A program made the translations under genes and the position numbers. From assembly GCA_023255955.1 (NCBI GenBank), contig JAGDWD010000007.1, positions 226,928 to 290,927 of the forward strand: a DNA stretch of 64,000 bases, read 5' to 3'. Shown here piece by piece: positions 28,009 to 37,581 of this stretch (position 1 is the first letter of the stretch; the number at the start of each line of letters is the position of its first letter). This DNA is from Desulfurococcales archaeon. Its GTDB lineage: Archaea > Thermoproteota > Thermoprotei_A > Sulfolobales > NBVN01. The notes beneath the pieces were generated by a model. The model had not been told where the DNA came from and ran no database searches. It saw only the letters and a program-made list of their open reading frames with translations.

Positions 28009-29081
28009 GAGAAGCTGAAAGAACCTCCAGGAGAAAAATAGAGCATATCGAGATAGTACTTAACAAGCCTGTTGAAGGTCCTCAAACAACCTGGTTCGAG
28101 TATGTCTTCCTACCAACACGTGCTCTACCTAAGGTGGACCCCGAGAAGATATCCACAGCTGTCAACTTCCTAGGGAAAACCATGGGGGCACCACTGATAA
28201 TAGAGGCTATGACTGGGGGTGCCCCAGGTACTGAACTCATTAATAGGTCCCTAGCTGAAGTAGCTTGCCAGCTCGATATAGGGATGGGACTAGGTAGTCA
28301 GAGAGCAGCTCTCGAGTCTAGAGAGTTAGCACACACTTATAGAGTCGCTAGGGATGTCTGTCCTGATCTGGTACTACTGGGGAACATAGGCATAGCTGAG
28401 CTAATAAAATACGGTGTCAGCGTGTTGGAGTCCTTAACCTCTATTGTTGAAGTAGATGGCATTGCCGTCCACCTCAACTACTTCCAGGAGGTGGTCCAGC
28501 CTGAGGGAGCTCTAGGCTTCTCTAGAGGGCTCGAAGCGATTTCTAAGGCTGTAGATGTCAGTCCCGTACCTATAATAGTAAAGGAGGTGGGATTCGGGAT
28601 CAGTAAGGAGTTCGCTGAGGAACTTTACAGCATCGGTGTTAAGTACGTAGATATTGCTGGTGCTGGTGGAACTAACTGGGCTCTCGTAGAGCTCTACAGA
28701 GCTGCCTCTGCTGGTAACATCATCAAGCAAAACATTGCTGACGGAATTAAGGAGGTAGGTATACCCACAGCAGCATCTATAGCAGAGGTCCGCAACGTCT
28801 CAGATGAGCTATTCATAATTGGAAGCGGGGGGATAAGAACGCCGTATGATGCGGTAAAAGCATTGAGATTAGGGGCTAATATAGTAGGGATGGCTAGACC
28901 TGTACTGTTAGCTTACTCAAGGAACACGCTCAGGGAGTTCTTGGAGGCCTTCATCCTCGGATTCAAAGCTATACTAGCATCTCTGGGAGTTATTACTGTA
29001 AGTGACATCGTAAAAAGCCCGGTAGTGGTTGTTGGTTTACTAAAGGAGTGGCTTGACCTAAGAGGGATAAAAATACACTAA
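27999..29081 (+). CDS. fni: Type 2 isopentenyl-diphosphate delta-isomerase
   Basis: APLIIEAMTGGAPGTELINRSLAEVA; GMGLGSQRAALE; VDIAGAGGTNWALVE; overlaps ipk. Confidence 0.95.
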   Translation: MVLGEAERTSRRKIEHIEIVLNKPVEGPQTTWFEYVFLPTRALPKVDPEKISTAVNFLGKTMGAPLIIEAMTGGAPGTELINRSLAEVACQLDIGMGLGSQRAALESRELAHTYRVARDVCPDLVLLGNIGIAELIKYGVSVLESLTSIVEVDGIAVHLNYFQEVVQPEGALGFSRGLEAISKAVDVSPVPIIVKEVGFGISKEFAEELYSIGVKYVDIAGAGGTNWALVELYRAASAGNIIKQNIADGIKEVGIPTAASIAEVRNVSDELFIIGSGGIRTPYDAVKALRLGANIVGMARPVLLAYSRNTLREFLEAFILGFKAILASLGVITVSDIVKSPVVVVGLLKEWLDLRGIKIH

Positions 29082-29176
29082 CCTCTACGGAGAGAGGGAG
29101 GGCCCTGTAGAATGATTGGGTGATATAAGGTAAAGGATTTCTTAAGAGGCTGATATTAACTGCGGAAGTATAAGCT

Positions 29177-29854
29177 GTGCTGGTGGTGGAGTTGAGTGAG
29201 GTTTACAGTACTCTCCCACCTAAATATGTCGAGTCTCTGGTCTACATAGATCTAGTCGACATATTGACTGCCTACCGGAGAGTATCTAGGCTCTCCACTA
29301 TCGGTAACATTATAGGTGTCCGCGATACATCTCTAAGTAAGTACATCAATGGCAAGCTCAGACCTAGATCCGCCAGGAGCTTGGCCATGATAAAGACTCT
29401 GATCGATATGAACTTAGTAAAGAACGCTGTCTCGGAGTACCTACGTGATAGGAGCTTAATCGAGCTACTGACAGACATTCCGTTCACAAAGCTCATAGCC
29501 TTATCTATCATGGAGAGGTTGGTAAAGCTATTTCACGGTAGCCGTGTAGAGACAGTAATAGCCTCTAGCGAAGCCCTCTTAATAGCTTCGCACATATCGC
29601 ACAGATTGAGGTCCTCTCTAATTAATTTACACACAGTCCGTGGTAGCTCAAAAGTTAGGAATCTAGGTAATACAGCAGTAATCTTAGTGATAGCGGATGA
29701 CGAGATAATTAAGCAGCTGGTTAAGGTTAAGACTGAAGGTAGGAGAACTACTGTGAAATATATATTCCTAGTTATTTATTCAAAGGAGGTGGACATATTG
29801 GCATCCATCTTCCCCAACACTACCGTAGAATACCTTGTCGGTACCCTACCCTAG
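29177..29854 (+). CDS. HTH DNA-binding protein with degenerate phosphoribosyltransferase-like domain (tentative)
   Basis: HTH-like IIGVRDTSLSKYINGKLRPRSARSLAMIKTL; downstream alpha/beta domain VETVIASSEALLIASHISHRL. Confidence 0.4.
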   Translation: MLVVELSEVYSTLPPKYVESLVYIDLVDILTAYRRVSRLSTIGNIIGVRDTSLSKYINGKLRPRSARSLAMIKTLIDMNLVKNAVSEYLRDRSLIELLTDIPFTKLIALSIMERLVKLFHGSRVETVIASSEALLIASHISHRLRSSLINLHTVRGSSKVRNLGNTAVILVIADDEIIKQLVKVKTEGRRTTVKYIFLVIYSKEVDILASIFPNTTVEYLVGTLP

Positions 29855-29859
29855 ATTTC

Positions 29860-30055
29860 CCGTTTGTCCCTAGATGCTTGTTGATGCGGGTTTATGTTTG
29901 TTTATTGTGTCTAGGGACTTCCACCTCGTCCACAGGGTTTTCCCTATCCCTGTGGGTCGTGGGTGGTGTTCGTCCCGAACGGCATGCGGGACACATCTAG
30001 GTCTAGTCCTGAGAGGCTTGGAGCGTTGCTCCCATCACCTCCCAGGGCTCTGAAG
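29860..30055 (-). ncRNA. IS605-type right-end / TnpB guide-RNA (omega/reRNA)-like region, copy 1
   Basis: Homologous by eye to 55350-55545; stems CCACAGGG/CCCTGTGG, GTTCG/CGAAC, GTCCCTAGA/TCTAGGGAC, GGAGC/GCTCC; overlaps and follows the tnpB 3' end. Confidence 0.65.
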
Positions 30056-30260
30056 AGTAGGTTCCAGCAAGCAACTACATCTCTATGCCATAGCTCACCA
30101 CCAACACTACACCTACCAATACGGGAGCTGTTACTGTAAACGATGTGTGTCTTGTGTACTGGGCATACCTTAGATGTGTTCTTAGGGTCTACGTAGATTA
30201 CGGGTACACCAAACTCCCTAGCTTTCTCCTCAATAGCTAGCTGAATACCTCTAAAACACG
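29944..30260 (-). pseudogene. tnpB: Decayed tnpB (IS605 OrfB), C-terminal zinc-finger/RuvC-III fragment only
   Basis: Minus-strand translation RGIQLAIEEKAREFGVPVIYVDPKNTSKVCPVHKTHIVYSNSSRIGRCSVGGELWHRDVVACWNLLFRALGGDGSNAPSLSGLDLDVSRMPFGTNTTHDPQG*; in-frame TAA just upstream at the fusion point. Confidence 0.9.
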
Positions 30261-30523
30261 CTTAGTAGCTAATACCAAAGCCCCACACAAACCTCCCCAA
30301 AAACACCAACTACAAAACATAAAACAAAACCCTATAAATCCAACAAACACCAACCAAAAAAAATAAAACAGCCCCGAGCTATTTCACATGAAAATTCTCT
30401 CGCTATCTTCGACAACAAGAAGTTGATTAGTTACCCTAGGAGAATTCAAAGCAGGCTTACGTCTTCCTCAGCAACTCCTGATGTAGTCTAGTCCTTTTAA
30501 AGAATACTACATCACATAGCATT

Positions 30524-30853
30524 TTGGATGGCTCCATGGCCGTAAATGTAGTTATCGGTGTTAGTAATGACGAGGTCTCGGAGGATCTTGTGAGACTAGC
30601 ATGGGAAGCAGCTCAGAGGATTTTCAGGAAGTACAGTCTGGAGGTCTACGTCATCCCGGTGACTGTAACCACTAGGTTCCCGTATATCTCGATAAACGGT
30701 ATTAGAGTTGTAGTTAGGAGTCCGCCAAGCGTTGAAGAGCTTGAGGATCTGATACTATCTATAGCTATTTACGTCGACAACAATGAGGAGGAAGCTGAGT
30801 TATTAGGATTGTTGGAGGATCCGACGATGGCTGACGCCGTCTTCTCATACTAG
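30524..30853 (+). CDS. Hypothetical small protein
   Basis: 109-aa ORF with plausible composition. Confidence 0.45.
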   Translation: MDGSMAVNVVIGVSNDEVSEDLVRLAWEAAQRIFRKYSLEVYVIPVTVTTRFPYISINGIRVVVRSPPSVEELEDLILSIAIYVDNNEEEAELLGLLEDPTMADAVFSY

Positions 30854-30856
30854 TGT

Positions 30857-31750
30857 TCAGCAGATATCACATACAGATATATCTGTCCACGTACCGTATC
30901 TTCCAGCTAGAGTCACAGCATGTTCACTCAGTACCTTAGATACCTCTTCCGTGCTTCCCGAAAATGTAAAGTACTTAATTAGATATGATCTCAGCATTTT
31001 TATGCCGCCCTCAATTACTTTAAGTCTCTTAAGCTCCGATATGGTCCTGTCAATTAGTTCAGCTCTTAGAGTATCTCTTGTAAGTGGGATAAACGCATAT
31101 ATCTGATTACCTAGCGATGACCTACCGTAGCTGACTACATAACTGGTTAGGTACCCTCTGTGACCTACGAATATCTTGGCGTATTCTTTAAGCCTTGACT
31201 CAGCTACTACTAAAACAGCGTGTGCTGATCTATAACTCAGATAGCTCCTCAGCTCATGTAGCCCGGCTTTACCTAGGAAGTAGTCTAGCGGTAGGGTATT
31301 GACGAGCTCTCCATACTCTACGTCGCAATGATATGTTCTCAAAATCTTGGAGTCTAGGTCGATCCTTGAAATTGGTGAGAATATCTTAGAAGTCTTAACT
31401 CTCCTCAGAAGCTCTCTGAAGTATTCACAGAACGGTCTCTTCGGTATCAAAACCTTCCCGTTAAACCACAGTACTGACTTTGTAATAGTCTCACCGAACT
31501 TCTTCTCCAGCTCCTTCTCGGGACCTTCCACAATAAAGTCAACGTCGACATCCACCAAGGAGTCATTGAGGAGTTGCTGGCAGCACGTCCTTGGGAGAAA
31601 CATAGGTATCCTGTCGACACAGAGGGAGCCTAAGCTCCACCCATAGAGGTCGCTCCCACCTTCCCAGATATCTACTACTAGATCCTCACTTCCTGCGAGC
31701 AGGTTTGTCGTTAGTGAATTGCCTAAGAAGACTCTCCTCACTTTCTTCAC
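30857..31750 (-). CDS. Hypothetical protein, weakly reminiscent of a flavin amine-oxidoreductase/UGM-type C-terminal domain
   Basis: Segment HCDVEYGELVNTLPLDYFL resembles the substrate-domain motif in that superfamily; no dinucleotide-binding GxGxxG seen. Confidence 0.35.
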   Translation of the reverse strand: MKKVRRVFLGNSLTTNLLAGSEDLVVDIWEGGSDLYGWSLGSLCVDRIPMFLPRTCCQQLLNDSLVDVDVDFIVEGPEKELEKKFGETITKSVLWFNGKVLIPKRPFCEYFRELLRRVKTSKIFSPISRIDLDSKILRTYHCDVEYGELVNTLPLDYFLGKAGLHELRSYLSYRSAHAVLVVAESRLKEYAKIFVGHRGYLTSYVVSYGRSSLGNQIYAFIPLTRDTLRAELIDRTISELKRLKVIEGGIKMLRSYLIKYFTFSGSTEEVSKVLSEHAVTLAGRYGTWTDISVCDIC

Positions 31751-32024
31751 TTGCCTCCCTAGCTACAGGCACTTTCATCTTCTTATACTTTTTCGTGTGC
31801 CAGTGGGTTCTCATATGGTTTATTAGGTCTTCAATAGATACGAAGAGAGCTGAGTCTGTTACCGGCATATTACCTTCACGCCCCTCTGGACAGAGATCTT
31901 CGATACTTATCGAGCTGCAGAGGGGGCAGAGTATGAGTGAGGTACTTAGATCAACACAGGTTACGACAGCAATACCGTGAGACTTAAACTCCTTCCTAAC
32001 CCAGCGAGGTTCCCAGTAGCTCAC
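31686..32024 (-). CDS. Small zinc-binding protein (CPLC...C2H2-like)
   Basis: LILCPLCSSISIEDLCPEGRE...LINHMRTHWHTKK. Confidence 0.5.
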   Translation of the reverse strand: MSYWEPRWVRKEFKSHGIAVVTCVDLSTSLILCPLCSSISIEDLCPEGREGNMPVTDSALFVSIEDLINHMRTHWHTKKYKKMKVPVAREASEESEESLLRQFTNDKPARRK

Positions 32025-32233
32025 TGACCAGAACCTCGAGAACTCTTGAGCTTACTGATTATGACCTCCAGTTCTCCCGCATCGACATTGAAGCCCATAC
32101 TCTTCAGTTTGAATATAACAGCTAGTCGCAGTATATCGCTACGGCATTCCCCTATACCTAACCTCACTAAGCTATCTATGAACTCTATGATATCCTCAGG
32201 TAACCTAACGGAGATTAAAGAGCTGCTGGTCAT
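32021..32233 (-). CDS. Ribbon-helix-helix (CopG/Arc-type) DNA-binding protein
   Basis: LISVRLPEDIIEFIDSLVRLGIGECRSDILRLAVIFKL; ATGA overlap with next gene. Confidence 0.8.
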   Translation of the reverse strand: MTSSSLISVRLPEDIIEFIDSLVRLGIGECRSDILRLAVIFKLKSMGFNVDAGELEVIISKLKSSRGSGQ

Positions 32234-32395
32234 AGTCCCCGAAATATTTTAAGTCGGTAAATTTATAGTTTATAGTCACACCTCAATGAAATCAGCTGTC
32301 TACTGGAGTATATAGGGCTCACTATAAGTTCACAGTTAAGGTTAAGTAAGCACATAACTCCCAGCAAATTTACTTCAGCATATTAGAGCACATTT

Positions 32396-33481
32396 ATGTC
32401 TTACTGGCAACCAGTAGTTGGTGCTTTAGCTGTGTCTAGATCTAAAGTACAGGTTCTAGTCAACGGGTACGGAGTTATAGGTAAGAGAGTCGCTGATGCC
32501 GTGCTACGGCAGCCCGATATGAAGCTAGTTGGGATAGCTGACGTAGTAGCAGATTGGAGGATCAAGTTAGCAGCAGCTAAGGGGTTCCCAATATATGCCT
32601 CAATCCCTGAAAAGGAGGATGAGATGAGGAAGAAAGGCCTCAAAGTAGAGGGAACTATGGTGGATCTCCTGAAGAACGGTCTAGTTGATGTCGTCGTGGA
32701 CTGCGCCCCCGCTAAGATAGGGGCTAGAAATAAGGAGGTTTACGAGAAGTACGGTGTTAAAGCTATTTTCCAGGGAGGTGAGAAGCACGAGGTTGCTGGG
32801 GTTTCCTTCGTCGCCCAGAGAAACTATCATGAAGCACTTGGAAAGCAGTATGTTAGGGTCGTTAGTTGCAATACCACCGCTATATGTAGAGTTGTCGGGG
32901 CTCTACATGAGAAGATAGGCGTAAAGAAAGCTCGCGTAGTCGTATTTAGAAGGGCTGTCGACGTCTGGGAGTCTAGTAGAACCGGGATCATGAACACAGC
33001 CGTCCCCGAGCTTCAAGTACCTTCCCATCATGGACCGGATGCTCGTACGGTGATAAAGGATCTCGACATAGTGACTATGGCAGCTAAAGGAAGTCATAAC
33101 CTCTATCATCTGCATATGGCTATGGTAGAGGTAAAGGAGAAAGTCACTCGGGAGGACATATTGGAGATACTAGATAAGGAGCCGAGAGTGATCTTTGTAA
33201 GTGGGGAGGACGGTATTGACGGGTTAAACACTATATTTGAACTCTCCAGAGACCTCGGTAGACCTCGAGGAGATCTCTATGAGATCCCCGTCTGGAGGGA
33301 TGGTGTTTCCGTGTCTCCGGATGGTACGGAAATATATATGATTTGGGCTACACCTAACGAATCCAACGTGATCCCGGAGAACATAGATGCTATAAGGGCT
33401 ATAACTGAGCTAGAGAAAGATGCGAAGGCCTCCATATCTAAAACAGATGAGTATCTAGGCGTTATCAAAAGAGTGTATTGA
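32396..33481 (+). CDS. gap: Archaeal glyceraldehyde-3-phosphate dehydrogenase
   Basis: VQVLVNGYGVIGKRVADAV; VVSCNTTAICRV catalytic Cys. Confidence 0.96.
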   Translation: MSYWQPVVGALAVSRSKVQVLVNGYGVIGKRVADAVLRQPDMKLVGIADVVADWRIKLAAAKGFPIYASIPEKEDEMRKKGLKVEGTMVDLLKNGLVDVVVDCAPAKIGARNKEVYEKYGVKAIFQGGEKHEVAGVSFVAQRNYHEALGKQYVRVVSCNTTAICRVVGALHEKIGVKKARVVVFRRAVDVWESSRTGIMNTAVPELQVPSHHGPDARTVIKDLDIVTMAAKGSHNLYHLHMAMVEVKEKVTREDILEILDKEPRVIFVSGEDGIDGLNTIFELSRDLGRPRGDLYEIPVWRDGVSVSPDGTEIYMIWATPNESNVIPENIDAIRAITELEKDAKASISKTDEYLGVIKRVY

Positions 33482-33532
33482 AAATTAATCTTAGGTACTA
33501 CTTTATAAAGAGAAACAGAGAAGCTTTGTTTC

Positions 33533-34090
33533 CTATTGTTTTTCTATCTGGGCAGCAGCAAGTAAGTTACCTGTCTCCAGATCTACTATCGACAATGTAA
33601 GATCCCGGCAGTCGATTCTCGCATACGTAGAAGTACTAGCAAGATAGCCTGCTAGGGATCCAGGGTTCACTATATAACTGGAGCAGACCTTATTTAACCG
33701 GTACACATGTGTATGTCCGTAGAGGATAACATCGTAACTTCCTCCGCAGGCTAAGCCCTCAACGATTTTCTCGGTAAGTTCCCGGTTTTTAAAACCGTGT
33801 AGCATTAATACCTTCAGCCCGCAGAGCTCTGCTTCTTCGGGTTGCTCACTCAACTCCGCAGATACCTTACTGAGAAGTAGTACATCTCCGTCGTTGTTCC
33901 CTAGTATGAGCTTAAATTTAAAAGTAGAGGGCATGTTCTCGACGAGAGCTCTTAAAGTGAATGGAGACACCACATCACCTAGATGGATCACATACCCGGT
34001 TCTGGACTCAGACTTTAGGATATCAACGAACTTCATGACTTTATCTAATCTATCATGGGTATCCGACACTACAAATACTAACATCACCAA
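33533..34090 (-). CDS. MJ0936/YfcE-type metallophosphoesterase
   Basis: FVVSDTHDRLDKV; HLGDVV; LGNNDGD; LMLHGFK; YGHTHV. Confidence 0.9.
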   Translation of the reverse strand: MVMLVFVVSDTHDRLDKVMKFVDILKSESRTGYVIHLGDVVSPFTLRALVENMPSTFKFKLILGNNDGDVLLLSKVSAELSEQPEEAELCGLKVLMLHGFKNRELTEKIVEGLACGGSYDVILYGHTHVYRLNKVCSSYIVNPGSLAGYLASTSTYARIDCRDLTLSIVDLETGNLLAAAQIEKQ

Positions 34091-34396
34091 TCACCGGTAA
34101 CATAGATGTATCATAGCTAATTAACGATAAACACATTTATGCCGTGTTTCCGGTACAGACATGAATAACAACTTCATCACGTAAATAGTTCTTTAAATAG
34201 TCAAACCTAAGAACCTCAACACGACGTCTAATAACCGACTTTTTCCCTAGCCTTAAAGGATGAAATACCCGATTGCGAACTCAACGACTAAAACATTCCT
34301 TAGAAGCACATACAGTCAGTTAAGTACATGATTTTAGTGTGCGAGTAGAGCTCAAGGTTATATCCTCGACCTACTTACTAGTAATGGGTAATAAAG

Positions 34397-36169
34397 TTGA
34401 GAGTTGATGAAATAGCTAGCTTAATCAAGAGGTTAGTTTCAGTACCTAGGTACTCTCTAGTTGGTCTAACTAGGAGCGGGTACCTAGTTTTCGGATCCAC
34501 CCAGGAGGGAACCTACAAACTATACGTCCTAGATCCCAGGACGGGCTCCATCAGTAGTCTTGTAGATGAGCCTGTTTACACTATCTCACGAACTTCTAGA
34601 GAATCTGACGTAGTTGTATACACCGTCGATGTTAGTAGAGGGTATGAGAAAGTCTCGGTATTCGGTAAGGATCTGAGGTCAGGCAACAACTTCTGCCTTT
34701 CAGAGGACGTGGAGCCTCACAGAATCGTAGGCTTTAGTTATGATGGTGTGAGAATTGCTTGGTCTGCTTCTATTGGTACGAGAGCCTTCATATTGATGTC
34801 TGATGTTCTGAGTCGTAAGGTAGAGACAGTAGCTGAGATTAAGGGTAGGGAACACGTATCAGACGTTAATGAGAGGTACATAGCTGGCTCAGGACATTTG
34901 AAGGGGGATCCTTTCACGGAGGAGCTCTTCATCGTGGATATTAGAACTCGGGAGATGAAGGTCTTTACGCCTAGAGAGGGTAGTGTGAATAGGCATCCCA
35001 GACTTCACGGATCTAAAATACTCTTCGAGAGTAACTTCGAGGACTTAGATACGTTTAAGCTCTACGTTTATGATATAGAGAGCGGTGAGCTCTCGAAGGT
35101 TAGGATGTTGTATGACGACCTCACGAAGTTCGGTCCCGTAGAGTACGTGGATTTTGGATGGCTCCCTGATGGGAGGATATGGGCTATAGGTAAAAAGAAG
35201 GGTAGGTCGAAGCTCTTCATAGATGGCTTAGAGGTGAAGACTCCTGAGGGTATGGTCGTCAACGCGGAGGTAGCTGACGATTACGCCTACGTAACATATA
35301 CCTCAATGCGGGAACCTCCAAGAGTGTTGCGTGTAGATCTCAGAACATCGAGTGCTCAGGTTTTAGTAGGTGCGGAGCCTCCGAAAGATGTGGTAGAGTC
35401 CTTAGCGGAGGTTATATTCACGGAGGTTGTGTCTGGAGATGGCATTAAAGTTCCTACCTACGCCTTAGTTAGCTCGAAAAGCCCTAGGCCTGGTCCAACC
35501 ATAGTGTACCCGCATGGAGGGCCCTGGGCTGAGGTTTCCGACTCTTGGTCACCTATGCTACTCCTACTAACCGCTCTAGGCTACCACGTGGTAGCTCCCA
35601 ACTTTAGGGGCTCTACAGGCTACGGCGAGAAATTCAGGAAGCTGGATCTTGGGGATCCAGGTGGGGGAGACCTTATGGACGTTATCTATGCGACTAAGTG
35701 GGCTATTGAGTCGGGCATAGCTGATAGAGAGAGGATCGCTATCTTTGGCTACAGTTATGGAGGGTACATGAGCTTCATGGCCATGGTCAAGTATCCCGAT
35801 ATGTGGAGGTGTGGAGTAGCTGGTGCCGGTGTGACGGACTGGGTAGAGGACTATGAGCTGGCGGATGCTTTCTTCAAGAGGTATGATGAGATATTATTCG
35901 CTGGTAAGAAGGAACTGTTCGTTGAGAGGTCACCCATAACCTACATAAACAATATGAGATCCCCGATATGTATAGTACACCCACAAAACGACTCTAGATG
36001 CCCGCTGAAACCGATAATGAAGTTTGCCTACAGATTGATGGAACTTGGGAAAACATTCGAACTCTATGTTATATCTGACATAGGACACGCACTTCAGCTA
36101 GATGTGAACGCTATGGTGAAATACCTACTATATTCCACACTATTCCTAGAGAAGTACCTACGTCAGTAG
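34397..36169 (+). CDS. S9 family (acylaminoacyl/prolyl oligo-) peptidase
   Basis: FGYSYGGYMSFMAMVKYPDMW; HPQNDSRCPLKP; DIGHALQ. Confidence 0.92.
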   Translation: MRVDEIASLIKRLVSVPRYSLVGLTRSGYLVFGSTQEGTYKLYVLDPRTGSISSLVDEPVYTISRTSRESDVVVYTVDVSRGYEKVSVFGKDLRSGNNFCLSEDVEPHRIVGFSYDGVRIAWSASIGTRAFILMSDVLSRKVETVAEIKGREHVSDVNERYIAGSGHLKGDPFTEELFIVDIRTREMKVFTPREGSVNRHPRLHGSKILFESNFEDLDTFKLYVYDIESGELSKVRMLYDDLTKFGPVEYVDFGWLPDGRIWAIGKKKGRSKLFIDGLEVKTPEGMVVNAEVADDYAYVTYTSMREPPRVLRVDLRTSSAQVLVGAEPPKDVVESLAEVIFTEVVSGDGIKVPTYALVSSKSPRPGPTIVYPHGGPWAEVSDSWSPMLLLLTALGYHVVAPNFRGSTGYGEKFRKLDLGDPGGGDLMDVIYATKWAIESGIADRERIAIFGYSYGGYMSFMAMVKYPDMWRCGVAGAGVTDWVEDYELADAFFKRYDEILFAGKKELFVERSPITYINNMRSPICIVHPQNDSRCPLKPIMKFAYRLMELGKTFELYVISDIGHALQLDVNAMVKYLLYSTLFLEKYLRQ

Positions 36170-36288
36170 CCGAGGAAAGAAACTTAGGAGATTCCGGTGG
36201 ACCCAGCTCAGCCGAATCTCCCGAAATGGAATAGGCTTAGCTGTTTTAAAACAAGTTTATCATTGAGAGAGTAAGTAGGATGTGAAGG

Positions 36289-36693
36289 ATGTCTGAGAAC
36301 GTTATAGAGTCATTGAAGTACCTTGTGGTGAAGGTGCTGGCTGGGGATATAGTAACCCTACACGCACTCAAGGAGTATCTAGTAGATGGTGAGTCCCCCT
36401 CAGTTCTCAGCCATAAATATAAGGTAGGTAAGTTCAAGCTTAGGGGCTATATTCAGAGAGTGACAGAGAAAGCCGGTAACTATAGAGTAGCACAGTACAT
36501 CTTGAGGACTACCTACGATAGTCTAAGCAAGCTAGCGCCTATAGTAGTTAAGGTCTCCGGTGGGTACTACTGCACAGTATGTGAGAAGATTATAACTATG
36601 AATCCTGAAAGGCATGTAAGGTTAGAGCATAGAGACCTAGTAAATAGGATAGTGATGGAGTGTTTGAGGCTAGCTAAGAGGAGTAAATCCTAA
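36289..36693 (+). CDS. Small HTH plus C2H2-like zinc-finger protein
   Basis: GESPSVLSHKYKVGKFKLRGYIQRV; CTVCEKIITMNPERHVRLEH. Confidence 0.5.
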   Translation: MSENVIESLKYLVVKVLAGDIVTLHALKEYLVDGESPSVLSHKYKVGKFKLRGYIQRVTEKAGNYRVAQYILRTTYDSLSKLAPIVVKVSGGYYCTVCEKIITMNPERHVRLEHRDLVNRIVMECLRLAKRSKS

Positions 36694-36707
36694 GGTGGGA
36701 TCCCTCG

Positions 36708-37391
36708 ATGCTGGATTTCTTCGGATTAGCACAGGATTATCCCACGAAGAGGAGGATCCTACTGGAGAGGGTCAGGAGGGTAATTACGGCATGCAGGAAG
36801 CGGGAGGAGTGTACCCTGAAGCTGTTTAAGGTTCTCTTGGACTTCATCGAGAAGGATCCTGAAGAGAACCTCAAGATCGTTGCTAGCATAGTGGGTTCTC
36901 TCCCCTCAGACTATACTGAGAGCATCATGAGGTTGGTGGAGGCTTTAAACAGTGAGAGTAGAGCTCTGAATCAACTCGAAGTAGGGGAAGACAACCTGAA
37001 CAAAGTACTCAGCGGAAGTGTTTCATGTGTCGACCTTGAGAACGTCTCCTACTTACTTGAAGAAACTAAGGACTTCATGGTTGTAGCCCTTGCTCTGGCA
37101 ATACTGGAAAAAGCTGGAGAGCTAAAAGAAGACTGTGGGAAGACCCTCGCTCGAAGCGTGTTATCTCTCATAAGAACCCTCTACGAGAGAGGCTACGGTG
37201 ATTTAGCGGCATCCATACTTAAAAAGTATTCCGTCAAGATATTTATCCATAAACTCGGGGAGGAGATAAAAGGCGTTAAGATAGCAATAGGAAGTAACAC
37301 GGTAGTAGATTTAACGGACGTAATGAGCCTTATATACCAAGACATCAGCGCTATAATAGAGCTGGGAAATTCAAGTAGTAGGACCTCGTGA
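36708..37391 (+). CDS. Helical hypothetical protein
   Basis: 227-aa ORF, HEAT/alpha-solenoid-like composition. Confidence 0.45.
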   Translation: MLDFFGLAQDYPTKRRILLERVRRVITACRKREECTLKLFKVLLDFIEKDPEENLKIVASIVGSLPSDYTESIMRLVEALNSESRALNQLEVGEDNLNKVLSGSVSCVDLENVSYLLEETKDFMVVALALAILEKAGELKEDCGKTLARSVLSLIRTLYERGYGDLAASILKKYSVKIFIHKLGEEIKGVKIAIGSNTVVDLTDVMSLIYQDISAIIELGNSSSRTS

Positions 37392-37581
37392 TAGATCTAC
37401 TCAATAATCTAAGTAAGGCAGTAAGTTGTGGCTGAGAGCCCTGCTAAAGGCCGGGGAAGGTCAGATAGTCAATACTACTTAGTCTTAGATACTAAGGCCG
37501 GTCTAGCCCGTAGAGGACTGAGATATGACGCAAGAAAATAACTGGTGGTGGATGAAAAATACCTGTTTTGTTTTGATGATG

